Shown here one piece after another: positions 9,225 to 17,787 of a stretch of DNA of 47,471 bases (positions within the stretch are counted from its first letter, which is position 1; every line of letters begins with the position of its first letter). Below the pieces are notes generated by a model, which saw only the letters and a list, made by a program, of their open reading frames with translations, did not search any database and was not told the origin of the DNA. The stretch lies in NCBI GenBank assembly GCA_030834905.1, contig JAUQWZ010000015.1, forward strand, positions 1 to 47,471. The letters are read 5' to 3'. This DNA is from Aggregatilineales bacterium. GTDB taxonomy: Bacteria > Chloroflexota > Anaerolineae > Aggregatilineales > Phototrophicaceae. The position numbers and the translations under genes were made by a program.

Positions 9225-9453
9225 GCGTTCCTCGCAACCTGCTAATTAGGAATCAGAACGGCATAGGGAATTGTAGGATATCCAGTGGATCGCTTTGTGT
9301 ACAGATGGAGGAGATTAATCTTTTGGCAATGACCTGATATGGTGGACGGCCTCCGCTCCCGGAATCGCAATGTGCCAAAGTGTGGCTGTCGAAAGTCACA
9401 TGAGGGAGAACCGTCCATGGAAAGGGTTAGCCCAATCAGCCTGGATATCGCCT

Positions 9454-9562
9454 CACATTTCCGATTAGCGCATCGCCAGCGGCTCAGCAGGAGCTTCACT
9501 GTCACCGGCTTGCCCTGGACCGGCAGATCCTGGAGGCTACGGTTGACCAGCCTGCGCCGGCC
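9454..9562 (-). pseudogene. ISL3-family transposase N-terminal scrap
   Basis: The reverse strand gives SLQDLPVQGKPVTVKLLL then SRWRCANRKC. This is the N-terminal region of ISL3 transposases, with half of their zinc-binding cysteines. Resemblance ends immediately after the second cysteine. It is a fragment of about 36 codons with no matching rest. The bases from 9225 to 9453 hold no gene, only the GntR upstream region and unidentified sequence. Confidence 0.5.
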
Positions 9563-9565
9563 GCC

Positions 9566-9835
9566 ATGACGCAGGGCGGATCCCAGCCCTCGATCGGAAA
9601 GGGCCGCTCATGAGCGCCGGTCGCGACGATCTCCAGACCTTTCGTGTAGTCGCCGCCGAGGATCCGCCGCAATCGGGTCGAACTCCCTCCGACATTGCGA
9701 TAGATTTGCCAGCCGGCTCCCTGCCCTCGTCGAGAAGCAAGATGGCTGCGCCAAATCGTGCAGCGGTAGGCGCCGTGGCGGCATCAGCCGGCCGGCGCCG
9801 ATGACGACGACGTCGAAAACACCGTTCTCCGTCAT
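9566..9835 (-). pseudogene. Remnant of an FAD/NAD-binding oxidoreductase alpha subunit (HcnB/OoxA-like)
   Basis: Starting at ATG 9835-9833, the frame gives MTENGVFDVVVIGAG. It continues, after a small frame change, as TAARFGAAILLLDEGREPAGK, the FAD-binding start of the large subunit of opine oxidase, HcnB-like or D-hydroxyproline dehydrogenase complexes. About 90 codons later it collapses next to the ISL3 scrap. The ATGA overlap with the preceding ferredoxin-like gene is still visible, so this was an operon. Confidence 0.6.
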
Positions 9836-10124
9836 CGCACAGGTTCCCGCCGCCCGGACTGCCGCTCCACAGCCATGCCTTCGCGAAGGAGGGTCGGGCA
9901 GGCCTGCCGGCTGTCGGTCCCGTCGATCACGACGAGGCAGTCGAAGCAGGCGCCGGATCATGCAGAAAGCGGAGCGTTCTGCGCCGCTGACGGGCGTCGT
10001 CCGCCAGACCCGCACGCCCGCCTATTAGTGCGGCGGCAACGCTGTCGCCTTCCCTGCCGACTCACTGCCTGGCTTCGGAGGTGAAGGTTATCTCCGCCGT
10101 CTTCCACTCAAGCTGCTCGAACAT
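9833..10124 (-). pseudogene. Remnant of a small [2Fe-2S] subunit (HcnA/OoxA N-terminal-like)
   Basis: From ATG 10124 the text reads MFEQLEWKTAEITFTSEARQ, then a stop. It goes on as REGDSVAAALI, and after a frameshift as RVWRTTPVSGAERSAFCMI. After another shift come FDCLVVIDGTDSRQACPTLL and REGMAVERQ. These pieces together form the Fer2_4-type [2Fe-2S] subunit of three-part amine or opine oxidases. One stop and at least two frameshifts make it a pseudogene. Confidence 0.65.
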
Positions 10125-10137
10125 CGGACCTCGCAGT

Positions 10138-11240
10138 GTCGAAGGAGCTGGCAAGTCCTGAGAGGGCGGCCGTCGACGATCTGACGCGCAAGGGTGCGCA
10201 CATGAGCCGCCGCCAGCGTGACGCCGCTGTGGCATGCGCAGGCGAAGGTTCCTGGGATTGGTGGAGGATTGCTGGTATATCGGCAGCCCGTCGGGCGACA
10301 TGACCCGCAGAGCTGCCCAGCTGCGCACCACGGCGAGCCATGCGATCACCGGGAACGCCGCCACCGCCCGTGCCGCGGTCACGCCGCGGTCACGCTGAGG
10401 ACTCCCGGGATGGTCGCGTCGTCGGTACCCTTTTCCTCGACGGAATCGCCCAGCATCACGCCGCCTTCATCCGTCTGGCGGATGGTCGAGATCGGCTGCG
10501 GCAGAAACGGAACAGCCTTTTCCGTGACGATGACTTGGCCTGTCTGCGGCCGGACGGGTATGTCCAGGTCGATCTGGGCGCCCAGCCGGCGGGTCTCGAG
10601 GCCGGCGGCGACGACGACCGTCTGCGCGGTCGTTCACTCGTCATCCGCCACGATCGCGAAGCCAGCGCCGTCGCGGCCAATCTTCGTGACAGGCGTACCT
10701 GGGAGATAGTTCCCGCCGAGCCTGCAGAAAGCGGCAATCAGGGCGTGGTAAGGCTGGAGTGAGTTTACGTTGCCGCCGCGTGGCAAAAAGCTGGCCCCCG
10801 CCATCGAAGGTCCGAGGGCAGGGAAAATCCTCCACAACTCGTCTGCTGCCACCATCGGCACCGGGTTCGAGTGCATGCCGCTCCAGCACGGCCAGCCTTC
10901 GCGCGAACTCGCCCGCGTCGAAGTACCGATAGTAAGTTCGAGCCCAGACGTCCGAAAGCTCCTTTGCAAACCTCGTCCAAAAGCCGATGGACACCTGAGT
11001 CCAGCGAGCATAGGAGGGTGCGCCAACACTTTTGGCCTGGCCCACACGAGGGCGAAACTTCCGCGTGAGGCACGATAGGCGGAATCGTATCCGTCAAAGC
11101 GGACCCACCGAGAGTCCGAGGTTGAGGATGCCGTAGGCTATCGCCAGTCCTACAGTGCCGCCCCCACACGATCGCGACATCCTGTGCGCTTGCCTCGACG
11201 GCTCGCTGTACGAATAGCCTCGGGCACGCTCTCACTCACG
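10138..11240 (-). pseudogene. Decayed D-amino-acid dehydrogenase-like beta subunit (HcnC/OoxB-like)
   Basis: Reconstructed across frames, the reverse strand carries DVAIVGGG-like nucleotide-binding text followed by AIAYGILNLGLSV near 11140-11200. It then has PALGPSMAGASFLPRGGNVN at about 10800, YLPGTPVTKI, LDIPVRPQTGQVIVTEKAVP, and finally VMSPDGLPIYQQS and CHSGVTLAAAHVRTLARQIV. This is a DAO-fold subunit of the opine oxidase, HcnC or D-hydroxyproline dehydrogenase type. Several frameshifts and stops divide it. It leads into the two decayed genes downstream, giving the order beta subunit, [2Fe-2S] subunit, alpha subunit. Confidence 0.65.
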
Positions 11241-11357
11241 CCGATCAACCTGTCTACACTTCTGAATTGCAATCAATATTCATTTGTTGCAGATCGTTCG
11301 GATCCGCTGTATGGCAATTGGTGTCAGACAGACATAAAGGGACAGGAGATCGCGAAG

Positions 11358-12719
11358 ATGGGTGCGGACAAGCAGATGAATCTGGGATTCCTGTTCCAGA
11401 TCTCAGGGGTCCATTATGGCGGTTGGCGCTACCCAAGCGCTCAACCAAAGCGCGCGGCGGACATCCGCTATTACGCCGAGGTTGTGCGCACGGCCGAGCG
11501 GGGTAAGCTCGACTTCTGCTTCCTGGCAGACAGCATCGCCGCCTACGAAGGCAGTGCCGAAAAGCAGGACCGCTCCAAAGAAGCGCTGATGGCGGCCGAG
11601 CCGAAGCGCCTTCTCGAGCCCTTCACGCTCCTGGCAGCGCTCGCGATGGTCACCGAGCACATCGGTCTGGTGACCACCGCGACGACGACCTACAATGAGC
11701 CTTATACGATCGCGCGCCTGTTTGCCTCGCTGGATCACATCAGCAATGGCCGCGCGGGATGGAATGTGGTCACATCGGCCAATCTCGCAGAGGCACATAA
11801 TTTCGGGCGTGACAGCCATGTCGAACACGGAGACCGCTACGCCCGCGCGGAGGAATTCATCGACGTTGTCTTCAAGCTTTGGGACAGCATCGAGGATGGC
11901 GCCTACATTCGCGACAAGCTGGCGGGGCAATATGGGCTCAGCGACAAGATCCATTTCATCAATCACGTAGGAGAGCACTTCAAGGTGCGCGGCCCGCTTA
12001 ACGTACCGCGCCCGCCGCAGGGTCATCCTGTCATCGTGCAGGCAGGCTCCTCCCAACCCGGCAAAGAGCTCGCCGCCCGCACGGCGGAAGTTGTCTTCAC
12101 GGCGCAGCAGACCCTTGCCGACGGCAAGGCCTTCTATTCGGACGTTAAGGGGCGCATGGCCAAGTACGGCCGGTCGAGCGATAGCTTGAAGATCCTGCCT
12201 GGCGTGGTGGTCTACGTCGCAGAGACGGAATCTGAAGCGAAGGCGAAGTATGAGACGGTCAGCAATCTGGTTCCGCCTGATTTCGGCCTGTTCATGTTGT
12301 CGGACCTTCTGGGCGAGATCGACCTAAAACAGTTCGACATAGATGGGCCGCTGCCCGAGGACCTGCCCGAGGCGAAGGGATCACAGAGCCGACGCGACGT
12401 GATCATCAACCTGGCGCGGCGGGAGAACCTGACGATCCGTCAGCTGTACCAGCACATTTCCGGCGCGAGCGGCCACCGCAGCCTTTGGGGCACGCCGAAG
12501 CAGATAGCCGACCAGTTCGAGCAGTGGGTATATGAGGGAGCTGCGGATGGCTTCAACATCCTGCCTCCCTACCTGCCCGAAAGCATGACCGACTTCGTCA
12601 ATTTCGTGGTGCCGGAACTTCAGCGCCGCGGCCTTTTTCGTACCGAGTACGAGGGCTCTACGCTGCGGGACCGTCTCGGCCTGGCGCGGCCGAAGAATTC
12701 TGTGGCGAAACCATCTTGA
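11358..12719 (+). CDS. LLM-class FMN-dependent monooxygenase, NtaA/SnaA/DszA/EmoA family
   Basis: A 453-residue bacterial-luciferase-like monooxygenase that uses reduced FMN from a partner reductase to oxidise a carbon-nitrogen or carbon-sulfur substrate. Family marks include MNLGFLFQISGVHYGGWR at the N-terminus, TTATTTYNEPYTIARLFA, DHISNGRAGWNVVTS at about 135-150, HPVIVQAGSSQPG, and the C-terminal block ENLTIRQLYQ...EYEGSTLRDRLGL. I placed the start at ATG 11358, preceded by AGGAG; the open frame runs further back only through the remains of the dead operon. Relatives include nitrilotriacetate, EDTA, dimethyl-sulfide and dibenzothiophene-sulfone monooxygenases, so the substrate is open. A flavin reductase lies nearby on the other strand (13609-14133), the expected partner. 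Confidence 0.85.
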   Translation: MGADKQMNLGFLFQISGVHYGGWRYPSAQPKRAADIRYYAEVVRTAERGKLDFCFLADSIAAYEGSAEKQDRSKEALMAAEPKRLLEPFTLLAALAMVTEHIGLVTTATTTYNEPYTIARLFASLDHISNGRAGWNVVTSANLAEAHNFGRDSHVEHGDRYARAEEFIDVVFKLWDSIEDGAYIRDKLAGQYGLSDKIHFINHVGEHFKVRGPLNVPRPPQGHPVIVQAGSSQPGKELAARTAEVVFTAQQTLADGKAFYSDVKGRMAKYGRSSDSLKILPGVVVYVAETESEAKAKYETVSNLVPPDFGLFMLSDLLGEIDLKQFDIDGPLPEDLPEAKGSQSRRDVIINLARRENLTIRQLYQHISGASGHRSLWGTPKQIADQFEQWVYEGAADGFNILPPYLPESMTDFVNFVVPELQRRGLFRTEYEGSTLRDRLGLARPKNSVAKPS

Positions 12720-12883
12720 GCAGAGATAGCAGCCGAGACAGGCGAACCACCCTTGGGGGTGTATATCCCCAAGAAGCCGCTGCATAGGATGGTGTCGGCG
12801 ACGAGGGGAGGCGAAGGCGCCCGGTGGCCCACAGCAATCATTCGCGAACTACAGGATCGACTGTAGAAGCGGCCCCGCCGTTC

Positions 12884-13566
12884 CATACGCCGGTGGTGAC
12901 CAGCGCCGCGAGACTCTAAGACCGGCTCAAGGAAAAGGCGGTTTCCTATCATTTTAGGCGGGCGAACGGATCAACGAGGTCGAACTCGCGGCGCAGCTCA
13001 AAGTGAGCCGCACGCCGCTCAGTGAGGCTTTGAACCGTCTCGCCACCGAGGGATTTCTCACCACCACGGCAAACAAGGGCTTCTTCGCGCGTGTGCTGGA
13101 GGCGAACACTTTGTTCGACCTCTACGAACTGCGCGCCTTCCTGGAGCAGGCCGCCGCGCGCCTCGCCTGCCAGCGTGCTTCCGACGAAGAGATCGCCGCC
13201 CTGCGTGACTTTCTGCTGGAACAGGACGATAGCGAAGAAATCTCGGCTGGCGAGATGCTGAAATTGGACGAGGAGTTTCACCTCCGCCTCGTCGGCTTGT
13301 CGCAGAATGAGGAACTCCTGAAGACGGTGCGGTCAAACTCCGAACGGATTCGCTTCGCACGAGGGATCGACTTGTGAGCGCGCCGCCTGAGCCACGGACA
13401 GCATCTGTATATGACCACGCTTCTCACCGAGAGAAAGAAAGAGGAATGCGCCGCCTACGTGCTGGCTCATATCCAGAAGCATTTCGATCAGATTCGCGAG
13501 ATCAATCGCGGCGCCGTTACGGAGATCTACACCCGCGACAGCGAGAGCTCTCGTAAGGCTCGCTGA
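12884..13566 (+). pseudogene. GntR/FCD regulator pseudogene
   Basis: Reading through defects, the frame starts near 12887 (TPVVTSAARL) and hits TAA at 12917-12919 where a tyrosine is expected. It continues as DRLKEKAVSYHF and shifts frame near 12955 into AGERINEVELAAQLKVSRT, the GntR winged helix. The FCD domain follows, with DEEFHLRLVGLSQNEELL. A TGA at 13375-13377 interrupts it, but the same frame goes on with HGQHLYMTTLLTERKKEECA to a stop at 13566. Two stops and one frameshift therefore inactivate an otherwise full-length regulator. Its position between the monooxygenase and reductase genes suggests it once controlled them. Confidence 0.8.
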
Positions 13567-13608
13567 TGCTCAACGCGCTGGACCTGTCTTTCCAGCCTTT
13601 TCGGTCGA

Positions 13609-14133
13609 TCACGCATCTTTGGATCGCTGAATGGCCATAACACCTAATCCGCCGCGGAAGAACACCAGCGGCGCGCCCCCCTTGCCTGTCCGCGATGCGA
13701 CGACGCGGCCGACCAGAAGCTTGGCATGATCGAGCTCGACCACGCGTTCCACCACGCAATCGAAAACGCCGGCCGCGGTTGACAATGTTGGCGAACCGGT
13801 CGCCAGGGTCTCCCAATCGTCGGGCCGGAAGCGCTCCGCAGCCGATGCTCCCTTCTTCATGAAGGTCCGGGCGATCGCGTCGTCTCGGGACGAGAGGAAG
13901 TTGACGGCGAACGCTCCGGATCGACGGATCGGCCCAAAAGCCTTGTTTCCCGGGCCGAGTGCGGCCGAAAGAAGCGGCGGGTCGGCACTCACATGCGCCA
14001 CGGAGAGGCCGACGAAACCGACAGGCTCATCCCCCGCAGCGGTCAGCACCGTAAAGCCGATCGGCCTTTCCCCCAACACTTCCCAGAAAGGCGCAATCTG
14101 CGCGCTCTTAGCTGCATGGTTCGGCTTCGTCAT
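13609..14133 (-). CDS. Flavin reductase (NtaB/HpaC-type), FMN-binding split barrel
   Basis: A 174-residue flavin reductase-like protein that uses NAD(P)H to make free reduced flavin for a two-component monooxygenase. Visible are FTVLTAAGDEPVGFVGLSV with the flavin-binding loop, FAVNFLSSRDDAIARTF at about 85-100, and the strand LLVGRVVASRTGKGGAPLVF. It starts eight bases after the permease stop and ends the transporter operon. The clear candidate partner is the LLM monooxygenase at 11358-12719; the shrunken LLM gene in the same operon may have been the original one. Confidence 0.85.
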   Translation of the reverse strand: MTKPNHAAKSAQIAPFWEVLGERPIGFTVLTAAGDEPVGFVGLSVAHVSADPPLLSAALGPGNKAFGPIRRSGAFAVNFLSSRDDAIARTFMKKGASAAERFRPDDWETLATGSPTLSTAAGVFDCVVERVVELDHAKLLVGRVVASRTGKGGAPLVFFRGGLGVMAIQRSKDA

Positions 14134-14141
14134 CGGCCGCC

Positions 14142-15944
14142 TTAGCTCCTTTTGGCGCCAAAGCTGTTCAGGATCTGGACGATGGCGATGGACAGCCCGA
14201 CGATCACCAGGATGAGCGTCGAGACTGCGGCGAGCGATGGATCGATCTTGTAGCTCATTTCCTGCCAGAGCTGCTTTGGCAGTAGCGGCGTTCCCGCATC
14301 GGCGACGAAGAGTGCAATCGCCAGCTCATCCATCGCCTTGACGAATGCGAAAAGGAACGCCGTCACCATCCCCGCCTTGAGAAGGGGCAGGGTGATGCGC
14401 CGGAAGGCAACGCCGCGGGTCGCGCCCAGCGTCCAGGCGGCTTGGTCGAGCCGCTCGTCGTAGTTTCGCAGCACCGCCATAACAGTGATCACCACATAGG
14501 GCAGCGAGAAGATCGTATTGCCTATGATGAGGCCGATGTTCGTGCCGACGAGACCAACCTTGGCGTATAGATAGAAAAGACCCACGGCGACGATGATGTG
14601 GGGAAGCACCATGGGCAGAAGCATCAGGCTGATAATAACGCTCTTCCCGATGACCCGTTGACGGGCCAGCACGAAGGCCGCCGGCACGCCCAGGACCATC
14701 GATAGCGCAGCCGTTGCAAGTCCGACGCCGATCGAACGAAAAGTCGCATCAACCCAGATCGCGGACGAGAAATAGATCTGGTACCACTGCCACGTGAAGC
14801 CTTCAGGCGGCCAAGCAAGGAACCGGTTTTCCGAGACCGAGATGGGAATGAGGAAGAAGGTAGGCAGCGCGAGAAAAGCTATGCCGATGAGGCCGAGGAT
14901 CCACAGGAACGGTCGGCGTTCCTCCCCGAGACGCCGGCGGCGGTAAGGCAGGATTTTGCCGAGTAACATGCCGGCATAGACAGATCCCCATCCGATGCCG
15001 GAGACAAGCTGCCGGCCCAGGTCGCCGGACAGCCTGCCTAACCCTCCCTTGCGGGTGCTGGCGCCTGCACGAACTTCTCCTGTCAGGCTGGAGAGGCCGA
15101 GCGTACGATCAAAGACGACAACGACCAGAATGGTTGCCGCGAGGAGCACGACGCTCAGCGCCGCCGCGAACTCCCAGTTGAGCGCCTCCTCGAGCTGGAC
15201 GATGATGAGCTGCGCAAGCATGATATTGGATGGGCTGCCGAGGAGCTGCGGCGCGATGAAGAAGCCGAGTGCCGTGACGAAGACCATGAGACCGCTGGCC
15301 GCGACGCCCGGCAGAGAAAGCGGGAAATAGACCCGCCAGAAGGCCATCGACTTACGCGCGCCGAGCGTGCTTGCGGCGCTCGACAGGCTGCGGTCGATGT
15401 TCAACATCACCGACAGCATCATGAGGATGGCGATCGGCATCAGAGCGTGGACCGAGCCGACCATGACACCGAAGAAATTGTAGATCAGGTCCAAAGGCCG
15501 CTCGATCAACCCAAGCGAGAGCAATGTCCGGTTGATCACGCCCTGAGCTCCGAGGATCACCATCCAGGCGAGCACACGCACCAGGAAGCTGGTCCAAAGA
15601 GGCACCAGGATCCAAATCAACAGCGGATTGCGGTGGCGCGCGGAGATGGTCGCGATCAGGTATGCTATGGGATAGCCGCCGACGATGCAGAACAGCGTCG
15701 TCCAGGCCGAATAGCTCAGCGTATTCAGCACAACCTGGAAATAGGTCGTGTTGGCGACTAGGCGCTCATAATGCGCGACGGTCGGTACACCCTTGTTGTC
15801 AAAAAAGCTGAGAAAGAGGAGCTGCGCGACCGGAATCACGAAGACGATGGCCAGGAAGGCCACCGCAGGAACAAGCGGCAGATAGCGGGCGAGCAGGCGC
15901 CTGTCGGCTCTGGTCGCCGGCAACTCGGTTGCGATCACCGTCAT
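14142..15944 (-). CDS. ABC transporter permease, PotB and PotC domains fused
   Basis: A 600-residue inner-membrane protein made of two binding-protein-dependent permease units in tandem. Each has about six hydrophobic segments and its own EAA-type coupling loop: AASTLGARKSMAFWRVYFPL near residue 205-225 and AAWTLGATRGVAFRRITLPL near 515-535. A polar linker of about 60 residues joins them. In polyamine-type systems these are usually two genes (potB, potC), so the fusion would form the whole membrane channel. The start ATG overlaps the stop of the ATPase gene (ATGA), which fixes the start at 15944 rather than further upstream. The substrate is unknown. Confidence 0.9.
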   Translation of the reverse strand: MTVIATELPATRADRRLLARYLPLVPAVAFLAIVFVIPVAQLLFLSFFDNKGVPTVAHYERLVANTTYFQVVLNTLSYSAWTTLFCIVGGYPIAYLIATISARHRNPLLIWILVPLWTSFLVRVLAWMVILGAQGVINRTLLSLGLIERPLDLIYNFFGVMVGSVHALMPIAILMMLSVMLNIDRSLSSAASTLGARKSMAFWRVYFPLSLPGVAASGLMVFVTALGFFIAPQLLGSPSNIMLAQLIIVQLEEALNWEFAAALSVVLLAATILVVVVFDRTLGLSSLTGEVRAGASTRKGGLGRLSGDLGRQLVSGIGWGSVYAGMLLGKILPYRRRRLGEERRPFLWILGLIGIAFLALPTFFLIPISVSENRFLAWPPEGFTWQWYQIYFSSAIWVDATFRSIGVGLATAALSMVLGVPAAFVLARQRVIGKSVIISLMLLPMVLPHIIVAVGLFYLYAKVGLVGTNIGLIIGNTIFSLPYVVITVMAVLRNYDERLDQAAWTLGATRGVAFRRITLPLLKAGMVTAFLFAFVKAMDELAIALFVADAGTPLLPKQLWQEMSYKIDPSLAAVSTLILVIVGLSIAIVQILNSFGAKRS

Positions 15945-16948
15945 CGCCCGACTTCCGCAGCTAGGTGGACCGTGTTGCACGCATCCCAACCAAGGCGAAC
16001 GGTCTCGCCCGGATGATGCGGTGCGCCCTTTTCGTCACTCCAGTTGACGGCGACCAACCGCTCTCCGGTAATGAGCCTTGCAACGTGTCGGCTAAACGCG
16101 CCGAGCATGATCGTATCCTCCAGAATCGCGTCGACGACCGTGTCAGCCTTTTCCCCCTCCCTCAGGAGGCGGATGTTTTCAGGCCGTACCATACATTTGC
16201 TGGTCGCGCTGGCGGGTGTGGGAGCAATGAAGTTGGCGTGACCGACGAACTCCGCGGCGAAGACGCTGCGCGGGCGGAAGTAGATCTCGGACGGCGTTCC
16301 CAACTGCGCGATGCCGCCATCGTTCATCAGGCAAATGCGGTCGGACATTGCCATCGCCTCCTCCTGATCGTGCGTTACGTAGAGGATGGTCGCTCCTAAT
16401 TCCTTGTGTAGGCGCCTGATCTCCGTCTGCATGTCGTCACGCAGCCTTTTATCGAGTGCGCCAAGCGGCTCGTCCATCAGGATGATCGAGGGCTCGTATA
16501 CCGAGCATCTGGCAAAGGCCACGCGCTGCTGCTGGCCGCCGGAAAGCTCACGGGGAAGTCGGTCACCGACATGCGGCAGTTGCACCACCTCAAGCATCCG
16601 TGCGACACGCCGGTCGATCTCGGCACGCGGCAGGCGGCGCATCTCAAGCGGGAAGGCGATGTTTTGCGCAACCGTGAGATGCGGGAACAACGCATAATTC
16701 TGGAAGATCAGGCCGATGCCACGGTCGTGCGGCGGCGTATCGGTGGACAGGCGGCCATCGATCCAGACGTCGCCGTGGTCGCAGGCCGTGAGCCCGGCGA
16801 GTATCTGCAGGAGCGTGGACTTCCCTGAACCGGAGGGGCCAAGAAGCGTCAGAAATTCTCCCTCTGGTACGTCGAGGGTGGTTGGCCGCAGCGCCCGGAC
16901 GGATCCGTAGCTCTTGGCAACTTGGTCTAGTCGTAGTTTCGTCTTCAT
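15941..16948 (-). CDS. ABC transporter ATP-binding protein, PotA-type
   Basis: A 335-residue importer ATPase starting at MKTKLRL. It has Walker A GPSGSGKST, the Q-loop in FQNYALFPHLTV, signature LSGGQQQR, Walker B IILMDEP with LGALDKRLR, and the H-loop VTHDQEEAM. A C-terminal TOBE domain follows (MVRPENIRLL, then VNWSDEKG). The open frame extends ten residues further upstream, but MKTKLRL fits the family start. It is coupled by a four-base overlap to the fused permease and lies downstream of the binding-protein gene. Confidence 0.92.
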   Translation of the reverse strand: MKTKLRLDQVAKSYGSVRALRPTTLDVPEGEFLTLLGPSGSGKSTLLQILAGLTACDHGDVWIDGRLSTDTPPHDRGIGLIFQNYALFPHLTVAQNIAFPLEMRRLPRAEIDRRVARMLEVVQLPHVGDRLPRELSGGQQQRVAFARCSVYEPSIILMDEPLGALDKRLRDDMQTEIRRLHKELGATILYVTHDQEEAMAMSDRICLMNDGGIAQLGTPSEIYFRPRSVFAAEFVGHANFIAPTPASATSKCMVRPENIRLLREGEKADTVVDAILEDTIMLGAFSRHVARLITGERLVAVNWSDEKGAPHHPGETVRLGWDACNTVHLAAEVGR

Positions 16949-17005
16949 TGCATATCCTGCTCGACCGTGCGGCGCCATGCGCCACGGCTGGCTCCAAAGT
17001 TTCCC

Positions 17006-17620
17006 TCAGTGTGCATACCGGCTATGCGGGTACTTAAGTCCAAGATTCTCACGTAGCGTCACACCCTCGTATTCGCCGCGGAATACACCCCGATCCTGGA
17101 GGATCGGCACTACGATATCTACGAAGTCGTCCAGGGAGCCGGGCAGGTAAGGAGCCGCGACGTTGAACCCATCGCAGGCCCCTCGCTCAAACCAGTGGAC
17201 GAGAGTGTCCGCTACCTGCTCTGCACTTCCCACGAGCGAGAGATGACCGCGCCCGTTCGCTACCTTCTCGTAAGGCTGGCGAATGGTTAGGTGTTCGTTG
17301 CGCGCCTGCTCCGGCATCGCCTTGCCGATGCTCTGAATCCTGTGATTCTCCACCTGAGGCAGGGGATCGTCAACGTCGTAATTCGAAACATCGCCGACCT
17401 TGTCGAACAGGAGGGCGTCGTCATCCCAGCTGTCCCACAACCCAAGCACAACGTCGATGAACTCGGTCGCGTGCTCGTAGCGAATGTCGATGTCGATCTG
17501 CTCCTTCAGACTGAAATTGAGCGCCTCCGCATCGGACCACGCTAGGGTGCTGAATCCTGACAGCGCCTGCTCCTCCCCGGCATTCTCGCGGATTGCAACG
17601 CCATCCGCGAAGAAGATCAT
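17006..17620 (-). pseudogene. Internally deleted LLM monooxygenase paralogue
   Basis: The frame is open for 204 codons, but the family is about 450 residues long. It has the piece MIFFADGVAIREN, then jumps to IRYEHATEFIDVVLGLWDSW, then jumps to NYDVDDPLPQVE, and then runs intact to the end with NEHLTIRQPYEKV, GFNVAAPYLPGSLDDF and EYEGVTLRENLGLKYP. At least two in-frame internal deletions and an N-terminal loss have removed the flavin-binding core. It lies between the binding-protein and ATPase genes and was probably the original operon monooxygenase. It is very unlikely to be active as an oxygenase. Confidence 0.75.
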
Positions 17621-17787
17621 ATCGAAAAGTCCCCGCTAGGCTGTGCGGGCTGCCGCAAGATAGTGCGGCAAGCCCATCTCGCTGCGCGGATCAACATCGG
17701 GGTGCCGCCAAGCCGCAACATGGTAGCCTATCCCCCGGACAGACAGTCCGAGTTTCATCTTGTCCTGGCGGCCCACGACCCGGGTCC

